A program made the position numbers and the translations under genes. Of a stretch of 12,910 bases of DNA, positions 11,846 to 12,910 are shown piece by piece. Position 1 is the stretch's first letter. Each line of letters starts with the position of its first letter. This DNA comes from Irpex lacteus (lineage: Eukaryota; Basidiomycota; Agaricomycetes; Polyporales; Irpicaceae). The stretch spans positions 1-12,910 of the forward strand of contig MQVO02000253.1 of the NCBI GenBank assembly GCA_001986395.2. The letters run 5' to 3'. The notes beneath the pieces were generated by a model. It made no database searches, had not been told where the DNA came from, and saw only the letters and a list, made by a program, of their open reading frames with translations.

Positions 11846-11905
11846 CCAAAAAAAAAAACTAGTTAGAATTATTTCATCGCGCAAAAGCGACCTTAGTTTT
11901 TTGGG
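11846..11905. repeat. CTAG hairpin, full copy h
   Basis: Left arm ccaaaaaaaaaaactagtta, interior attatttcatcgc-gcaaaa-gcgacc with its own tcgc/gcga stem, right arm ttagttttttggg. The most complete member of the family. Confidence 0.85.
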
Positions 11906-12137
11906 TAAGGAGGCTGGAATGTGGAATATGGCTTGTTTTATTCTATTTCTTTTGTATTCCCCTTTATTTTTAATTAAAAAATAAATTTTTTAAGATAAAA
12001 GGCAAAAAGAAATAGACCTTAAATAAAAAGGGTAATAAAGGAATATAAAAATAAAAAAGGGGTCTTTAAATAAAATAATAAATTCAACCTACTATTATTT
12101 AATAATTTTTTTAATATGAAGCCTCCCCTCAACCTCA

Positions 12138-12172
12138 CCTACCTCTTTTTTATATACAATAAAAGAGGTAGG
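12138..12172. repeat. Pyrimidine/purine hairpin, perfect 12-bp
   Basis: cctacctctttt and aaaagaggtagg around an AT loop. The preceding cctcacctac also occurs near 6918, tying this copy to the long structure upstream of cob. Confidence 0.85.
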
Positions 12173-12367
12173 ATAGAGAAATAGTGGTGTGGAGTATAAT
12201 CTAATTTGAATATAGATATAAAAATAAAACTAAAAACAATAATAGTATATCTTACATCTTTCCTTTTTCTCCTTTTTTTCCTTTGTTTTTTTTGGTCTTT
12301 TTCTTTTTTAATAATTAAAAAAAAAAAAGAAATAATGAAAATAAAAGGAAAAAAAGGCATGTACTTT

Positions 12368-12400
12368 CCTTTTGTTTTTTTTATTAAAAAAAACAAAAGG
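12368..12400. repeat. Pyrimidine/purine hairpin, perfect 14-bp
   Basis: ccttttgttttttt-tatta-aaaaaaacaaaagg; same loop TATTA as at 7130-7148. Confidence 0.85.
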
Positions 12401-12565
12401 CATAACATATCACTGTAACAATCAAAAATGGTCCTTTTTATGTCTTTTTATTTTAAGAAAATAAATCAAATAAATAAGCCAGCCCTCCCCACTATCCACT
12501 TTCTTAGCTTGGATGGCTGGTGGGAAAAGGAGGATAGAGGATATTTATTATTTTTTATTTAGGCG

Positions 12566-12634
12566 ATTTTCTCTTTGGACTCGAACCAAAATTAACATTT
12601 TAGAAGAATGCTGTTCCATTAAACTAAGAGAAAA
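12566..12634 (-). tRNA. trnR(ucu): tRNA-Arg (UCU)
   Basis: Minus strand. Acceptor ttttctc/gagaaaa, D-stem gtt/aac, anticodon arm gcatt-cttctaa-aatgt with anticodon TCT, variable taat, T-arm tttgg-ttcgagt-ccaaa. It reads AGA, the arginine codon preferred by cob and nad1. Confidence 0.92.
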
Positions 12635-12861
12635 AAAATATTAAGTATTTATTATCGGCTTGTATTAAATTATTATATTAATTTCTCTACTCCCTTTTTT
12701 ATAATATAAGAAAATAATCCAATAAATACTACCCACTAAATACTTTCCACATTATAGCCTCCACCCTCTTAATCTTTATTTAATAATACAGTGGATATTG
12801 TGGAGGTGATAAGGATTAAATAAAAAATTAGGATAGAGGGCATTAGGATAAAAGAATAAAA
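12635..12861. other. Spacer between trnR and trnC
   Basis: AT-rich with imperfect inverted arms: pyrimidine-rich ccacattatagcctccaccc near 12747 and purine-rich tggatattgtggaggtgata near 12792, another member of the pyrimidine/purine family. No gene. Confidence 0.5.
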
Positions 12862-12910
12862 GGGTTAAGAAGGAATTGAACCTTAATATAAGTTTTGCAG
12901 ACCTACTACA
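12862..12910 (-). tRNA. trnC(gca): tRNA-Cys (GCA), partial at window edge
   Basis: Minus strand, cut by the window end. Anticodon arm taggt-ctgcaaa-actta with anticodon GCA, T-loop aagg-ttcaatt-cctt and acceptor 3' strand cttaacc are visible; the 5' acceptor and most of the D-arm lie outside. Confidence 0.8.

Larger units (their letters stand above)
11574..12565. other. Hairpin-rich intergenic region upstream of nad1
   Basis: No gene. Holds (TA)11 at about 11663-11685, nested hairpins 11775-11925 (outer ccagccctcc with ggaggctgg), and pyrimidine/purine hairpins at 11815-11843, 12138-12172, 12368-12400 and about 12480-12540. Open frames between 12139 and 12418 are poly-K/poly-F translations of these arms and not genes. 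Confidence 0.65.

Noticed and set aside
12139..12418. Overlapping open frames on both strands (70-89 codons)
   Set aside because: They are almost pure Lys or Phe/Leu translations of the pyrimidine/purine hairpin arms.
1..12910. CRISPR arrays, bacterial operons, insertion sequences
   Set aside because: No regularly spaced repeats or transposase; the repeats are dispersed hairpins in mitochondrial DNA.

Overview
The window is a piece of a fungal mitochondrial genome, most likely from a basidiomycete, though placement below phylum is not supported from sequence alone. It is very AT-rich and carries respiratory genes (cob, nad1, nad3, atp8) with mitochondrial tRNAs. TGA reads as tryptophan (genetic code 4): atp8 has an in-frame TGA, and a tRNA-Trp with anticodon UCA is present. 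Homing endonuclease debris and a remnant of a linear-plasmid family B DNA polymerase are typical of filamentous fungal mtDNA.

Layout. 1-1375: LAGLIDADG endonuclease remnant (minus) and decayed frames of unknown origin. 1384-3500: fragments of nad5, nad4L (minus), rps3-like and nad2 (minus), written in a codon style unlike the resident genes (Leu CTN, Arg CGN, Lys AAG), mixed with unrecognised ORFs. 3672-3741: trnW(uca), minus. 4152-4674: a 48-nt inverted repeat enclosing atp8, trnI(gau) and trnF(gaa). 4675-5440: a possible nad2 tail overlapping nad3 at TAATG; the nad3 end is replaced by a piece of cox1 exon fused to the first half of a LAGLIDADG endonuclease. 5511-6199: plasmid DNA polymerase remnant and an unknown frame. 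6624-6696: odd tRNA. 7444-8610: cob. 8955-10204: decayed plasmid/endonuclease pieces, half a tRNA and an unassigned structured stretch. 10553-11573: nad1, minus. 12566-12910: trnR(ucu) and partial trnC(gca), minus.

The resident genes serve oxidative phosphorylation: nad1 and nad3 in complex I, cob in complex III, atp8 in ATP synthase, with tRNAs for their translation. cob and nad1 contain single-base indels that break the frame while both flanks stay well conserved. These look more like sequence errors or unusual decoding than gene death.

The most unusual content is the mosaic itself: a foreign-dialect set of gene fragments, plasmid debris and at least three families of dispersed inverted repeats. 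One family (arms ...AAAAAACTAG / CTAGTTTTTT...) repeatedly lies directly against the edge of a broken coding fragment.
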